Below the pieces are notes generated by a model. It worked only from the letters and a program-made list of their open reading frames with translations, was not told where the DNA came from and did not search any database. Positions 1 to 7,834 of a stretch of DNA of 64,000 nt are shown here, piece after piece. The first letter of the stretch is position 1. Each line of letters starts with the position of its first letter. The stretch is from Limosilactobacillus mucosae DSM 13345 (lineage in GTDB: Bacteria > Bacillota > Bacilli > Lactobacillales > Lactobacillaceae), in the NCBI RefSeq assembly GCF_001436025.1, contig NZ_AZEQ01000002.1, positions 121,434-185,433 of the forward strand. The letters are read 5' to 3'. A program made the position numbers and the translations under genes.

Positions 1-42
1 TTGTTTGCCTTTCTCGCCAATAAATTTGAGGAGGATTTTTTC

Positions 43-1539
43 ATGAGCGAAAACAGTCATGAAGGCAGTGAGGGTCATATTCAACGGACATTGAAAACGC
101 GCCATCTGTCAATGATTGCTCTTGGCGGTACGATTGGGACGGGACTGTTTATTGCCAGCGGTTCGGCAATCTCAACGGCCGGCCCGGGTGGTGCTTTAGC
201 AGCTTATGCCATCATGGGGATCATGGTTTATTTCTTGATGACCAGTCTGGGTGAGATGGCCACCTATATTCCAGTCTCGGGTTCTTTTGCCACCTATTCA
301 ACAAAGTTTGTTGATCCGGCATTAGGTTTTGCCATGGGTTGGAATTATTGGTTTAACTGGGCCATTACGATTCCAGTTGACGTAACGACGGCGGGGCTGG
401 TTTTCCAATATTGGCTGCCGCATTTTCCAAGCTGGCTGTTTAGTACGTTTGTCTTGCTTGCGATTTTTCTGATCAATTATCTTTCAGTTCGTTCATATGG
501 TGAAACGGAATATTGGTTATCTTTGATCAAGGTCGTAACGGTCGTCATCTTTTTGGTCGTTGGGGTCTGCATCATCTTTGGAATCATGGGTGGTCAAGGA
601 CCGGTTGGCATGAAGAATTTCCACTACAAGGACGCACCGTTCGTTCATGGCTGGTCAGGGATTTTGAGTGTGTTCTTAGTGGCTGGGTTCTCATTCCAAG
701 GTACTGAATTGATTGGAATTACGGCTGGTGAAGCTGCTACGCCGGAAGAATCGGTTTCCAAGGCTATTCATTCAACTTTTTGGCGGATTTTGCTGTTCTA
801 CATTTTTGCAATCTTTGTCATTGCCTGCGTTCTGCCATATACCAACAAAAACTTGTTGAATTCAAACGTGCAGAACATTACGATGAGTCCATTTACGATT
901 GTCTTTAAGCGGGCAGGGATGGCAGCAGCGGCCAGTGTCATGAACGCGGTTATCTTAACGGCCGTGATTTCGGCAGCCAACTCTGGCCTGTACGCCTCGA
1001 CGCGGATGCTGTTCTCACAGGCGCGGGAAGGCTATGCCTGGAAGATCTTTGGCTATGTCAACAAACGTGGGATTCCAATCTATGCATTGTTGGGCACCAT
1101 GGTTGTCTCGTGTCTGGCTTATTTGACACAGTTTATCGGTCCCGAAGCATATAATTACCTGATTGGGGCATCTGGTCTGTGCGGTTTTATTGCTTGGCTG
1201 GGAATTGCCGTTTCGCATCTGCGCTTCCGGCGGGCCTTTATTGCGCAGGGACATCAGGTTGGCGAATTAAAGTATCATGCTACGCTGTTTCCGTTTGGCC
1301 CAATCTTTGCCTTGATCTTGTGTGTCATCGTAATGTGTGGTCAAAACATTGATGCCTTTATCAAGATGGATTGGTCAAATATCGCCATCACCTACATGGC
1401 TGTACCATTGTTCTTGATTTTATTCATCTACTATAAGGTTCGTTACAAGACGCACTTGATTCCGCTCAAGGACGTTGATCTGTCACGGAGCAACAATAGT
1501 GAGTCATTCGTTTCTGAATCGGAAAAAGAAGCTGAATAA
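43..1539 (+). CDS. lysP: Lysine-type amino acid permease (AAT family)
   Basis: Predicted proton-coupled importer of lysine or another cationic amino acid in the cytoplasmic membrane. The 498-residue length is normal for the AAT family of the APC superfamily. After a hydrophilic tail of about 20 residues the signature GGTIGTGLF (28-36) opens the first of about twelve hydrophobic segments; the SGSFATY and WNYWFNWAI stretches resemble LysP more than GABA or histidine permeases. The ATG at 43 is chosen because GAGGAGGA (28-35) sits seven bases upstream; the frame is open to the window edge but nothing upstream looks coding. It is followed by its own terminator, so it is probably the last or only gene of its unit. 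Substrate is inferred from family resemblance. Confidence 0.8.
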   Translation: MSENSHEGSEGHIQRTLKTRHLSMIALGGTIGTGLFIASGSAISTAGPGGALAAYAIMGIMVYFLMTSLGEMATYIPVSGSFATYSTKFVDPALGFAMGWNYWFNWAITIPVDVTTAGLVFQYWLPHFPSWLFSTFVLLAIFLINYLSVRSYGETEYWLSLIKVVTVVIFLVVGVCIIFGIMGGQGPVGMKNFHYKDAPFVHGWSGILSVFLVAGFSFQGTELIGITAGEAATPEESVSKAIHSTFWRILLFYIFAIFVIACVLPYTNKNLLNSNVQNITMSPFTIVFKRAGMAAAASVMNAVILTAVISAANSGLYASTRMLFSQAREGYAWKIFGYVNKRGIPIYALLGTMVVSCLAYLTQFIGPEAYNYLIGASGLCGFIAWLGIAVSHLRFRRAFIAQGHQVGELKYHATLFPFGPIFALILCVIVMCGQNIDAFIKMDWSNIAITYMAVPLFLILFIYYKVRYKTHLIPLKDVDLSRSNNSESFVSESEKEAE

Positions 1540-1545
1540 TCATCG

Positions 1546-1574
1546 AATCCTCGCCGGTTTTGGCGGGGATTTTA
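1546..1574 (+). terminator. Intrinsic terminator of the permease gene
   Basis: A GC-rich stem (ATCCTCGCC with GGCGGGGAT, one G-U pair) around a GGTTTT loop, followed by TTTATT, seven bases after the permease stop codon. Confidence 0.75.
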
Positions 1575-1742
1575 TTGTGGGTGCTGTTGATGATGATGCA
1601 GACTGTAAAAATGCGATCAGCCAAAAGCCATTTAGTGCTGAGCAGCAAAATATTAAAAAAAGGACGGCTCGTTGATTAGTTGAGACTTTATGATGTTGAC
1701 TGATAAATGAAAAACATTTTACTCACGGTGGTGGATCAAAGA

Positions 1743-1751
1743 TGATACAAT
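1743..1751 (+). promoter_or_regulatory. Candidate extended -10 promoter for the deoxynucleoside kinase
   Basis: TGATACAAT fits the extended -10 pattern TGnTATAAT about 45 bases before the kinase start. No good -35 hexamer is visible at 17 bases. Confidence 0.4.
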
Positions 1752-1793
1752 ATAGCTCGTGTCTTTTTAGAAAATGGAAAAAGGGGAAAAGCA

Positions 1794-2435
1794 ATGATTG
1801 TACTAGCAGGAACTATTGGTGCGGGAAAAACCAGTTTAACGCGGATGCTGGCTGATCATTTGGGCAGTCAGGCTTTCTATGAATCGGTTGATGACAATGA
1901 AATCCTGCCGCTGTTTTATCAAGATCCTAAGAAATACGGCTTTTTGCTGCAGATTTACTTTTTAAATAAGCGCTTGGCCGAGATCAAGAATTCATTTGAT
2001 AATGATCTGAACGTTTTAGACCGCTCAATTTTTGAAGATGCCCTGCTTTTTCGGCTGAATGCCGATTTGGGGCGAGCTACACAGACTGAAGCTGACATCT
2101 ATTCCTCGCTTTTGGGCAATATGATGGAAGAATTGCCTCAGCAGGCACATACTAAAGCACCAAGTCTTTTGATCAGTATTCAGGTCTCATTTGAAACGAT
2201 GCTGAAGCGAATCAAGAAACGCGGCCGTTCGTTTGAACAGATTGAAAATGACCCAAGTCTTTATGAATACTATCGCGAATTAAATCAGCGCTATGTTGAC
2301 TGGTATGCCAGCTATGATGAAAGTCCTAAAATGCTGATTGATGGAGACAAATATGATTTTGTCGAAGATTCCCACGCAGCTGATCAGGTTTTGCAATTGG
2401 TTGATGATAAGTTGACGGAACTGAACCTAAAGTAG
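1794..2435 (+). CDS. Deoxynucleoside kinase (dAK/dGK family)
   Basis: Salvages deoxynucleosides by 5'-phosphorylation with ATP. The 213-residue protein has a P-loop GTIGAGKTS (6-14), the DRS motif (76-78) that replaces the ERS of eukaryotic deoxynucleoside kinases and holds the catalytic/substrate site, and an arginine-rich lid KKRGRSFE (141-148). Lactobacilli are known to depend on such kinases, often as paired dAK/dGK enzymes; only one is present here and its base preference cannot be read from the sequence. ATG at 1794 follows AAGGGG. It stands alone between the permease terminator and a strong tRNA promoter. Confidence 0.85.
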   Translation: MIVLAGTIGAGKTSLTRMLADHLGSQAFYESVDDNEILPLFYQDPKKYGFLLQIYFLNKRLAEIKNSFDNDLNVLDRSIFEDALLFRLNADLGRATQTEADIYSSLLGNMMEELPQQAHTKAPSLLISIQVSFETMLKRIKKRGRSFEQIENDPSLYEYYRELNQRYVDWYASYDESPKMLIDGDKYDFVEDSHAADQVLQLVDDKLTELNLK

Positions 2436-2443
2436 TTGAGTTC

Positions 2444-2472
2444 TTGACATAGTTTATTCAGATATGTATAAT
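2444..2472 (+). promoter_or_regulatory. Consensus promoter for tRNA-Val/tRNA-Leu
   Basis: Perfect TTGACA (2444-2449), a 17-base spacer and perfect TATAAT (2467-2472), ending 27 bases before the first tRNA. Consensus strength suits stable RNA. Confidence 0.9.
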
Positions 2473-2499
2473 TAAACTGTTGATTTTCATATCTGATAC

Positions 2500-2572
2500 G
2501 GAGGATTAGCTCAGTTGGGAGAGCATCTGCCTTACAAGCAGAGGGTCACAGGTTCGAGCCCTGTATCCTCCA
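2500..2572 (+). tRNA. tRNA-Val (anticodon TAC)
   Basis: A 73-base cloverleaf. The acceptor GGAGGAT pairs with ATCCTCC, the anticodon loop is CTTACAA, the T loop is TTCGAGC and the discriminator is A. No CCA is encoded. Confidence 0.95.
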
Positions 2573-2590
2573 TTTTTTAATGCTTTACTT

Positions 2591-2672
2591 GCGGATGTGG
2601 CGGAATTGGCAGACGCGCAAGATTTAGGTTCTTGTATCTTATGATGTAAGGGTTCGAGTCCCTTCATCCGCA
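2591..2672 (+). tRNA. tRNA-Leu (anticodon TAG)
   Basis: An 82-base class II tRNA with a long variable arm. The acceptor GCGGATG pairs with CATCCGC; anticodon stem CAAGA/TCTTG carries loop TTTAGGT. No CCA is encoded. It is co-transcribed with tRNA-Val. Confidence 0.95.
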
Positions 2673-2680
2673 TTATTATT

Positions 2681-2717
2681 AAACGGCTGTCCTGAAGCAA
2701 GGTACAGTCGTTTTTTG
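2681..2717 (+). terminator. Terminator of the tRNA-Val/Leu unit
   Basis: AACGGCTGT pairs with ACAGTCGTT (one G-U) and is followed by a run of T. Confidence 0.85.
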
Positions 2718-2786
2718 ATTTATTTTGCGTTTGATCGCTGATATAGTTGTTCTTAGAAGTTTTAATCGGGAAAGGAAGCCATAAAA

Positions 2787-4130
2787 ATGATCACGTTTGG
2801 TCGTTATCGCCTTTCATTCTCAAAAGCCTTGACGTTTGGGTTCTTGATCGTGATTGCAATCGGTACGCTGCTTTTAATGCTGCCGATTGCAATCAAGCCT
2901 GGCGAGGATCCATCATTTATGACGGCATTTTTTACCGCGACCAGTGCAACCTGCGTGACTGGACTGACGCTGGTTGATACGGCGACTCACTGGTCTTTGT
3001 TTGGTCAGCTGGTAATTACGGCTTTGATTGAGATTGGCGGACTGGGTTTTATGACGTTTGCAATCATGATGTTTTTGTTTGCGCGTCAAAAGATCAGGCT
3101 TTCAGCACGTCTGTTAGCCCAAGAATCATTGAACCTGCAGTCGCCAGCACAGATTACTATTGTCAATCTAATCGTTGGTCTGTCACTGATCATTCAAGCT
3201 TTAGGCGCTTTGCTGCTGTGGCCTGATTTTGGCCGCCGGTTTGGTTTGATCAAGGGGCTATGGTACAGTATCTTTCACTCGATCTCAGCTTTTTGTAATG
3301 CCGGTTTTGATCTGTTTGGCAACAGTCTGGCGTCATTTGCCGATGATACTTATGTCTTGTTTATCATAGCGGTTTTGATTATTGCTGGCTCATTTGGTTT
3401 TTTGGTTTGGCGTGATCTATTGCTTTATCGAAAAAAGCATCGGTTGTCGCTGCATACCTCACTGGCACTGTCGACTGGCGCTATTATCCTGCTGTTATCA
3501 TTGATGAGCTATCTTTTGACTGAAAATAATCTAGCTGTTCAGTTTCCACATATGTCAGTTGAGCATCGTTTCATCAATACTGTTTTTATGGCTATTACGC
3601 CACGGACAGCCGGGCTGACGACTTTTTCCTATCAAAATCTTTCACCGGCCGGCATCGCGGTAACGGTAATCTTGATGTTTATTGGGGGGACACCAGGATC
3701 AACGGCTGGTGGGATCAAAACGACTACGGTTGGGCTGTTGACGCTGCAGAGTATTGCCACTTTAAAAGGTCAGCGCGATACGGTTTTTGGCAGACGCCGC
3801 TTTAAAGAAGAAAATATTTTTCGGGCGCTGACGCTGGTTTTTGTTGCCTTTGCAATTCTTGCCGCGGCAATCCTGCTGTTGTGTCTGACACAGCATTTGC
3901 CAGCCAATTTTACTTTGGAAGATATTATTTTTGAAGTTATGGCTGCTTTTGGGACGACGGGTATCAGCATGGGGGTTACGCCGCATTTGAATCTGTTTGG
4001 CCAACTGATCATTATGGCATTGATGTTTATCGGTCGAGTTGGCATCTATACCGTAATGTTTACGGTTTTAAATGCTCATCCAAAGCAAAAGAACTATCGC
4101 TATCCGGAAGAAGGGGTTTTGATTGGCTAA
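2787..4130 (+). CDS. ktrB: K+ uptake channel subunit KtrB/TrkH family
   Basis: Membrane subunit of a Ktr-type potassium (Na+-coupled) uptake system. The 447 residues contain the four pore-loop repeats of the family: TSATCVTGLT, SAFCNAGFDL, TPRTAGLTT and AAFGTTGIS, each with the central selectivity-filter glycine. The GGTPGSTAGGIKT stretch, in the third repeat, is the flexible gate region typical of TrkH/KtrB. ATG at 2787 follows GGGAAAGGAAG. The next gene, the cytosolic RCK regulator, overlaps by eight bases, so the two are one operon and translationally coupled. There is no obvious consensus promoter after the preceding tRNA terminator. Confidence 0.92.
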   Translation: MITFGRYRLSFSKALTFGFLIVIAIGTLLLMLPIAIKPGEDPSFMTAFFTATSATCVTGLTLVDTATHWSLFGQLVITALIEIGGLGFMTFAIMMFLFARQKIRLSARLLAQESLNLQSPAQITIVNLIVGLSLIIQALGALLLWPDFGRRFGLIKGLWYSIFHSISAFCNAGFDLFGNSLASFADDTYVLFIIAVLIIAGSFGFLVWRDLLLYRKKHRLSLHTSLALSTGAIILLLSLMSYLLTENNLAVQFPHMSVEHRFINTVFMAITPRTAGLTTFSYQNLSPAGIAVTVILMFIGGTPGSTAGGIKTTTVGLLTLQSIATLKGQRDTVFGRRRFKEENIFRALTLVFVAFAILAAAILLLCLTQHLPANFTLEDIIFEVMAAFGTTGISMGVTPHLNLFGQLIIMALMFIGRVGIYTVMFTVLNAHPKQKNYRYPEEGVLIG

Positions 4131-4791
4131 TAAAAACAACTATGCAGTAATTGGTATCGGTCAGTTTGGCAGCTCGGTCTGTGAAACTTTAGCCGAGGCG
4201 CATCAAGATATTTTGGCCATTGATAAGAATGAAGATGTCGTCAATGAATATGCCAATATGGTAACGCGAGCAGTCATTGCCGATGCTCAAGATGAAGAAG
4301 CGATGCGCGAGCTAGATCTAGGGAGTTTTGACAATGTCTATATTTCGGTGGGTAATATTCAGGCCAGTATCATGGCAACCCTGATCGTTAAAGAGTTGGG
4401 CGCTAAAAACATTATCTGTAAGGCAGAAAACGAAAATCATGCCCGGGTGCTGGAAAAAATTGGGGCTGACTATGTCGTGCGTCCGGAACGTGACATGGCC
4501 AGACGAATGGTGTTTCATCAGTTGCATTTAAATATTGCCAACTATTTGATCTTGAATCATGAACTGACGCTGGCCGAAATCGAGGTTAAGAGTCCAGATT
4601 TTTGTGAGCATACGCTAAAAGAGCTTAATCTGCGCGATACTTATCAAGTCAATGTGATTGCCATTGTCAGCGGAGAGCAGGTTAACAAGCTGCCACAAGC
4701 CGACGATATGCTTCATTATGGCGATCATATCTCAGTTGTTGGGGATGTCGGATCGATTCAAAAGCTCAGTTCGGTAATCGCTAATGAATAA
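4123..4791 (+). CDS. ktrA: Regulatory subunit KtrA/TrkA (RCK domains)
   Basis: Cytosolic ring-forming gating subunit for KtrB. The 222 residues start with a Rossmann RCK_N fold: GIGQFGSS (11-18) and the acidic D34 at the end of the second strand bind ATP/ADP or NAD(H). A C-terminal RCK_C domain (about 140-220) is the usual c-di-AMP-binding module in Firmicutes, so c-di-AMP inhibition is likely but not provable here. It starts with TTG at 4123, inside the end of ktrB and behind GGAAGAAGGGG. A perfect 14-bp terminator hairpin follows. Confidence 0.92.
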   Translation: MANKNNYAVIGIGQFGSSVCETLAEAHQDILAIDKNEDVVNEYANMVTRAVIADAQDEEAMRELDLGSFDNVYISVGNIQASIMATLIVKELGAKNIICKAENENHARVLEKIGADYVVRPERDMARRMVFHQLHLNIANYLILNHELTLAEIEVKSPDFCEHTLKELNLRDTYQVNVIAIVSGEQVNKLPQADDMLHYGDHISVVGDVGSIQKLSSVIANE

Positions 4792-4805
4792 ATAATCTAA
4801 TCATA

Positions 4806-4850
4806 AAAACAGCGTTGTGCAGACTTTAGTGTCCAACACAACGCTGTTTT
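4806..4850. terminator. Bidirectional terminator between ktrA and the metal ATPase
   Basis: A perfect 14-bp inverted repeat, AAAACAGCGTTGTG with CACAACGCTGTTTT, gives a U tract on both strands. It sits between two convergent genes, eight bases after the end of the ATPase frame. Confidence 0.9.
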
Positions 4851-4858
4851 AAGTTGGG

Positions 4859-6679
4859 TCAGTCATCAATATCAGACGTCCCGTGACGAGCTCTTAATGC
4901 CCAAAGAATCGAGACGGTATCAATTACTTCCTGCAGCATTGCCCCGATAAATGCAGGGATGATGCCAAATGCGGCAATCAGCATTAAAACCGTACAGATA
5001 CCGATACCGATCAAGACGGCCTGTTGAGCAATGCGCATGGTTTCTTGTGAGATCGTAACGGCAATGGCAACCCGGTGCAGGTCGTCTTTAACGATTACCA
5101 GATCGGCAGACTCACTGGCTGCCGTTGATCCATGAGCACCCATGGCGATTCCGACATCGGCAGTTGCCAATGCGGGTGCATCATTGACGCCATCACCAAC
5201 CATTACGACAGGACGGCGATTTTCCGGAACGTTTTTTAAGGCCGCAATCTTTTGTTCGGGCAATAGGTCAGCTTTTACCTCATGGATGCCGACCAGTTTA
5301 GCAACGTGCTGCGCAATGGCTTTTTGATCGCCAGTCAGCATAACCAGGTGCTCGACGCCCAGCTGACGCAGCTGCTCCATAGTACGTGGCGCTTCAGGAC
5401 GAATCTGATCTTGAAAAATCACGCAACCCCAATACTGATCATCCACGCTGACATAGATTGCAGTCTGAGACAGCGGCTTTTGGGTCGTATCTGGATCAGC
5501 AAAGATCAGCTTGCCGACCTTGACTTGTCGACCATCAACGATTGCTAAGATCCCGTTGCCGACAACCTCTTTTAATTCACTGGCAGAACCAAGCGGAATC
5601 TGGTGTGCTTGCGCATAGGCGACGGTTGAACGGGCAAGGATATGTGGCGACTGTTCCTCGGCACTGGCAGCAAAGTGCAGCAGTTCCTTAATGTCGATTC
5701 CCTTGGCCGGTTCAAGATGATCAACGGTCAGTTGGCCGCTGGTAATCGTACCGGTTTTGTCAAAGGCCATGGTTTTCGGATGCGCCATTTTTTCCAGGAC
5801 GCTGCCAGTCTTAACGATGATCCCGCTGCGTGAGGCCCGACTCATCCCCGAAACGATGGCAACTGGCGCCGCTAAAATCAGTGGACATGGTGAAGCGACA
5901 ACCATTACTTGAGCGAAACGACTGGGATCTTTGCTGACGATCCAAGCGATGCCACCAATTACAAGGGCAGCCGCAGTAAAGGGAACGGCATAGCGGTCTG
6001 CCAAACGGACAAAGTGAGCCGGGGTGTTCTCCGCCTCTTTAACCAGGGCCACCAGTTTTTGATACTGACTGTCACGCGCTAATTTGACTGCTTTAATGAC
6101 GATTGCCTGATCGCCGTTCAGCGAGCCTGACATTACCTGATCACCAACCTGCTTATCGATTGGCTTTGATTCACCGGTCAGCGATGATTCGTTGACCTGC
6201 GTATTGCCTTTAATGATTTCGCCATCAATTGGTACCAGCTCGCCAGGCTTAACGACGATCGTATCGCCAACCTTAACCTGGTCGACATGAACGTCTTCAA
6301 TCCGATCGTTCATCAGCCGGTGTGCAGACTGCGGCGAGTTGTCAAGCAGTGCCTTAAGCTCAGAGTTGGCCTTACGAGAGGCATAGTCTTCCAAAGCGTC
6401 GCCACCGACCAGCATTACTAAAATCACCATAGCGGCCCAATACTCACCGACGCTTAGAGTGGAGACAACGGCGATGATTGCCAGCAGGTCAACGCCATAG
6501 CGACCGCTTTTAAGAGTATGGATCATCTCAATCAGCATTGAAAGCGCGATACCGGCTCCCACGATGGTTACCAGAATCTGGGCAGCCAGTGCCTGCTTAA
6601 AAGCGTATTGCAGGAGCACGGCTACTAAGGCGACAGCTAAAATCATGAACAATTTTTGCCGATGCGAAAATTTTTTCAT
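4859..6679 (-). CDS. Heavy-metal translocating P1B-type ATPase
   Basis: ATP-driven export (or import) of a transition metal across the membrane. The 606 residues begin directly with membrane segments, so there is no N-terminal heavy-metal-associated domain. Visible motifs: TGES (168-171, actuator), SPCPL (263-267, transmembrane metal site), DKTGT (phosphorylated D307), SPHILA (344-349), MLTGD (447-451) and GDGVNDAP (495-502). The SPC rather than CPC motif argues against a classical Cu or Cd/Zn pump and points to a P1B-4-like or related Co/Fe/Mn/Zn transporter, but the last segment has QEVIDT where P1B-4 pumps have HEGGT, so the metal is open. CAT at 6677-6679 lies behind AAAGGAGCT on the minus strand. 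ATTATA at 6713-6718 is a possible minus-strand -10. Confidence 0.9.
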   Translation of the reverse strand: MKKFSHRQKLFMILAVALVAVLLQYAFKQALAAQILVTIVGAGIALSMLIEMIHTLKSGRYGVDLLAIIAVVSTLSVGEYWAAMVILVMLVGGDALEDYASRKANSELKALLDNSPQSAHRLMNDRIEDVHVDQVKVGDTIVVKPGELVPIDGEIIKGNTQVNESSLTGESKPIDKQVGDQVMSGSLNGDQAIVIKAVKLARDSQYQKLVALVKEAENTPAHFVRLADRYAVPFTAAALVIGGIAWIVSKDPSRFAQVMVVASPCPLILAAPVAIVSGMSRASRSGIIVKTGSVLEKMAHPKTMAFDKTGTITSGQLTVDHLEPAKGIDIKELLHFAASAEEQSPHILARSTVAYAQAHQIPLGSASELKEVVGNGILAIVDGRQVKVGKLIFADPDTTQKPLSQTAIYVSVDDQYWGCVIFQDQIRPEAPRTMEQLRQLGVEHLVMLTGDQKAIAQHVAKLVGIHEVKADLLPEQKIAALKNVPENRRPVVMVGDGVNDAPALATADVGIAMGAHGSTAASESADLVIVKDDLHRVAIAVTISQETMRIAQQAVLIGIGICTVLMLIAAFGIIPAFIGAMLQEVIDTVSILWALRARHGTSDIDD

Positions 6680-6831
6680 AATTTTCAGCTCCTTTCCCCA
6701 AATTTTGTCTTAATTATAACGCTATTCGGCAACCGCTTCCAGATGTCAGCTTGAGGCAATCTGCCAAGTTGGTTTCATTCAGGTCAAAATTAATAAATAT
6801 CGGAATAATTGACGAAAATATAAAATTAGTA

Positions 6832-6860
6832 TTGACATTAAACGTTTTTATCGGTAATAT
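6832..6860 (+). promoter_or_regulatory. Promoter of the nine-tRNA array
   Basis: TTGACA (6832-6837), 17 bases, TAATAT (6855-6860), ending 43 bases before the first tRNA-Gly. Confidence 0.85.
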
Positions 6861-6903
6861 ATATAACTGTTGATACGTTATCAGCGAATTTAAATAAACA
6901 TTT

Positions 6904-6975
6904 GCGGAAGTAGTTCAGTGGTAGAACATCACCTTGCCATGGTGGGGGTCGCGGGTTCGAATCCCGTCTTCCGCT
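6904..6975 (+). tRNA. tRNA-Gly (anticodon GCC), copy 1
   Basis: 72 bases. Acceptor GCGGAAG/CTTCCGC, anticodon loop TTGCCAT on stem TCACC/GGTGG, T loop TTCGAAT, discriminator T. No encoded CCA. Confidence 0.95.
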
Positions 6976-6992
6976 TGATTCCATTATTTCAT

Positions 6993-7066
6993 GCACCCAT
7001 AGCGCAATTGGATAGAGTGTCTGACTACGAATCAGAAGGTTGAAGGTTCGACTCCTTCTGGGTGCA
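6993..7066 (+). tRNA. tRNA-Arg (anticodon ACG), copy 1
   Basis: 74 bases. Acceptor GCACCCA/TGGGTGC, anticodon stem TCTGA/TCAGA with loop CTACGAA. A34 would be deaminated to inosine by TadA to read CGN codons. Confidence 0.95.
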
Positions 7067-7071
7067 TTAAT

Positions 7072-7145
7072 CGGGAATTAGCTCAGCTTGGTAGAGCGCT
7101 TCGTTCGGGACGAAGAGGTCGCAAGTTCAAATCTTGTATTCCCGA
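7072..7145 (+). tRNA. tRNA-Pro (anticodon CGG), copy 1
   Basis: 74 bases. Acceptor CGGGAAT/ATTCCCG, anticodon stem CTTCG/CGAAG with loop TTCGGGA, giving CGG, which reads CCG. Confidence 0.93.
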
Positions 7146-7163
7146 TTCATAAATAAACATTAT

Positions 7164-7235
7164 GCGGAAGTAGTTCAGTGGTAGAACATCACCTTGCCAT
7201 GGTGGGGGTCGCGGGTTCGAATCCCGTCTTCCGCT
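7164..7235 (+). tRNA. tRNA-Gly (GCC), copy 2
   Basis: Identical to the tRNA-Gly at 6904, displaced by exactly 260 bases. Confidence 0.95.
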
Positions 7236-7252
7236 TGATTCCATTATTTCAT

Positions 7253-7326
7253 GCACCCATAGCGCAATTGGATAGAGTGTCTGACTACGAATCAGAAGGT
7301 TGAAGGTTCGACTCCTTCTGGGTGCA
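7253..7326 (+). tRNA. tRNA-Arg (ACG), copy 2
   Basis: Identical to the tRNA-Arg at 6993, displaced by 260 bases. Confidence 0.95.
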
Positions 7327-7331
7327 TTTAT

Positions 7332-7405
7332 CGGGAATTAGCTCAGCTTGGTAGAGCGCTTCGTTCGGGACGAAGAGGTCGCAAGTTCAAATCTTGTATT
7401 CCCGA
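7332..7405 (+). tRNA. tRNA-Pro (CGG), copy 2
   Basis: Identical to the tRNA-Pro at 7072, displaced by 260 bases. Confidence 0.93.
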
Positions 7406-7423
7406 TTCATAAATAAACATTAT

Positions 7424-7495
7424 GCGGAAGTAGTTCAGTGGTAGAACATCACCTTGCCATGGTGGGGGTCGCGGGTTCGAATCCCGTCTTCCGCT
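7424..7495 (+). tRNA. tRNA-Gly (GCC), copy 3
   Basis: Identical body to copies 1 and 2; its downstream spacer diverges after TGATT. Confidence 0.95.
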
Positions 7496-7514
7496 TGATT
7501 TGAATATTTATTAT

Positions 7515-7588
7515 GCACCCATAGCGCAATTGGATAGAGTGTCTGACTACGAATCAGAAGGTTGAAGGTTCGACTCCTTCTGGGTGCA
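7515..7588 (+). tRNA. tRNA-Arg (ACG), copy 3
   Basis: Same body as the other two tRNA-Arg copies with a different upstream spacer. No tRNA-Pro follows it. Confidence 0.95.
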
Positions 7589-7594
7589 TTTCTT

Positions 7595-7666
7595 GCGGAA
7601 GTAGTTCAGTGGTAGAACATCACCTTGCCATGGTGGGGGTCGCGGGTTCGAATCCCGTCTTCCGCT
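7595..7666 (+). tRNA. tRNA-Gly (GCC), copy 4
   Basis: Last tRNA of the array, identical body to the other Gly copies, only six bases after tRNA-Arg and directly followed by the array terminator. Confidence 0.95.
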
Positions 7667-7675
7667 TTTTGTATG

Positions 7676-7700
7676 CCGATGATTTTTCATCGGTTTTTTT
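7676..7700 (+). terminator. Terminator of the tRNA array
   Basis: CCGATGA/TCATCGG hairpin with a four-base T loop and a run of seven T. Confidence 0.9.
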
Positions 7701-7708
7701 GTTAAAAA

Positions 7709-7745
7709 AGATCCGGTCATCACCATTTTGGTACTGACCGGATCT
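7709..7745 (-). terminator. Second (distal) minus-strand terminator
   Basis: Perfect 11-bp stem AGATCCGGTCA/TGACCGGATCT. On the minus strand it is followed by CTTTTTTAAC, so it backs up the proximal terminator at 7774-7810. Confidence 0.7.
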
Positions 7746-7773
7746 GATTGTTTAATTTATGAATAAATAAAAA

Positions 7774-7810
7774 CTGACCGTCATCAATCAAATGGATTGG
7801 TGACGGTCAG
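7774..7810 (-). terminator. Terminator of the amidohydrolase gene
   Basis: A 16-bp stem (CTGACCGTCATCAATC with GATTGGTGACGGTCAG, one G-U). On the minus strand it is followed by TTTTTATTTATT. It starts 25 bases past the stop codon. Confidence 0.85.
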
Positions 7811-7834
7811 ACTGATTATAATCAATTTGAATGC

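Larger units (their letters stand above)
6904..7495 (+). repeat. 260-bp tandem duplication of a Gly-Arg-Pro tRNA unit
   Basis: 6904-7163 and 7164-7423 are copies that differ at one position I can see (A at 7069, T at 7329, in the Arg-Pro spacer). A third, partial copy starts at 7424 and covers tRNA-Gly plus a few bases before diverging. Spacers as well as tRNA bodies are duplicated, so this is a recent segmental duplication and not conservation of each tRNA. Confidence 0.95.

Noticed and set aside
2506..2700. Minus-strand open frame across tRNA-Val and tRNA-Leu
   Set aside because: It is the reverse complement of two clear tRNA genes.
6904..7666. Regularly spaced repeats resembling a CRISPR array
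   Set aside because: Each repeat folds as a complete tRNA and the spacing elements are tRNA spacers.
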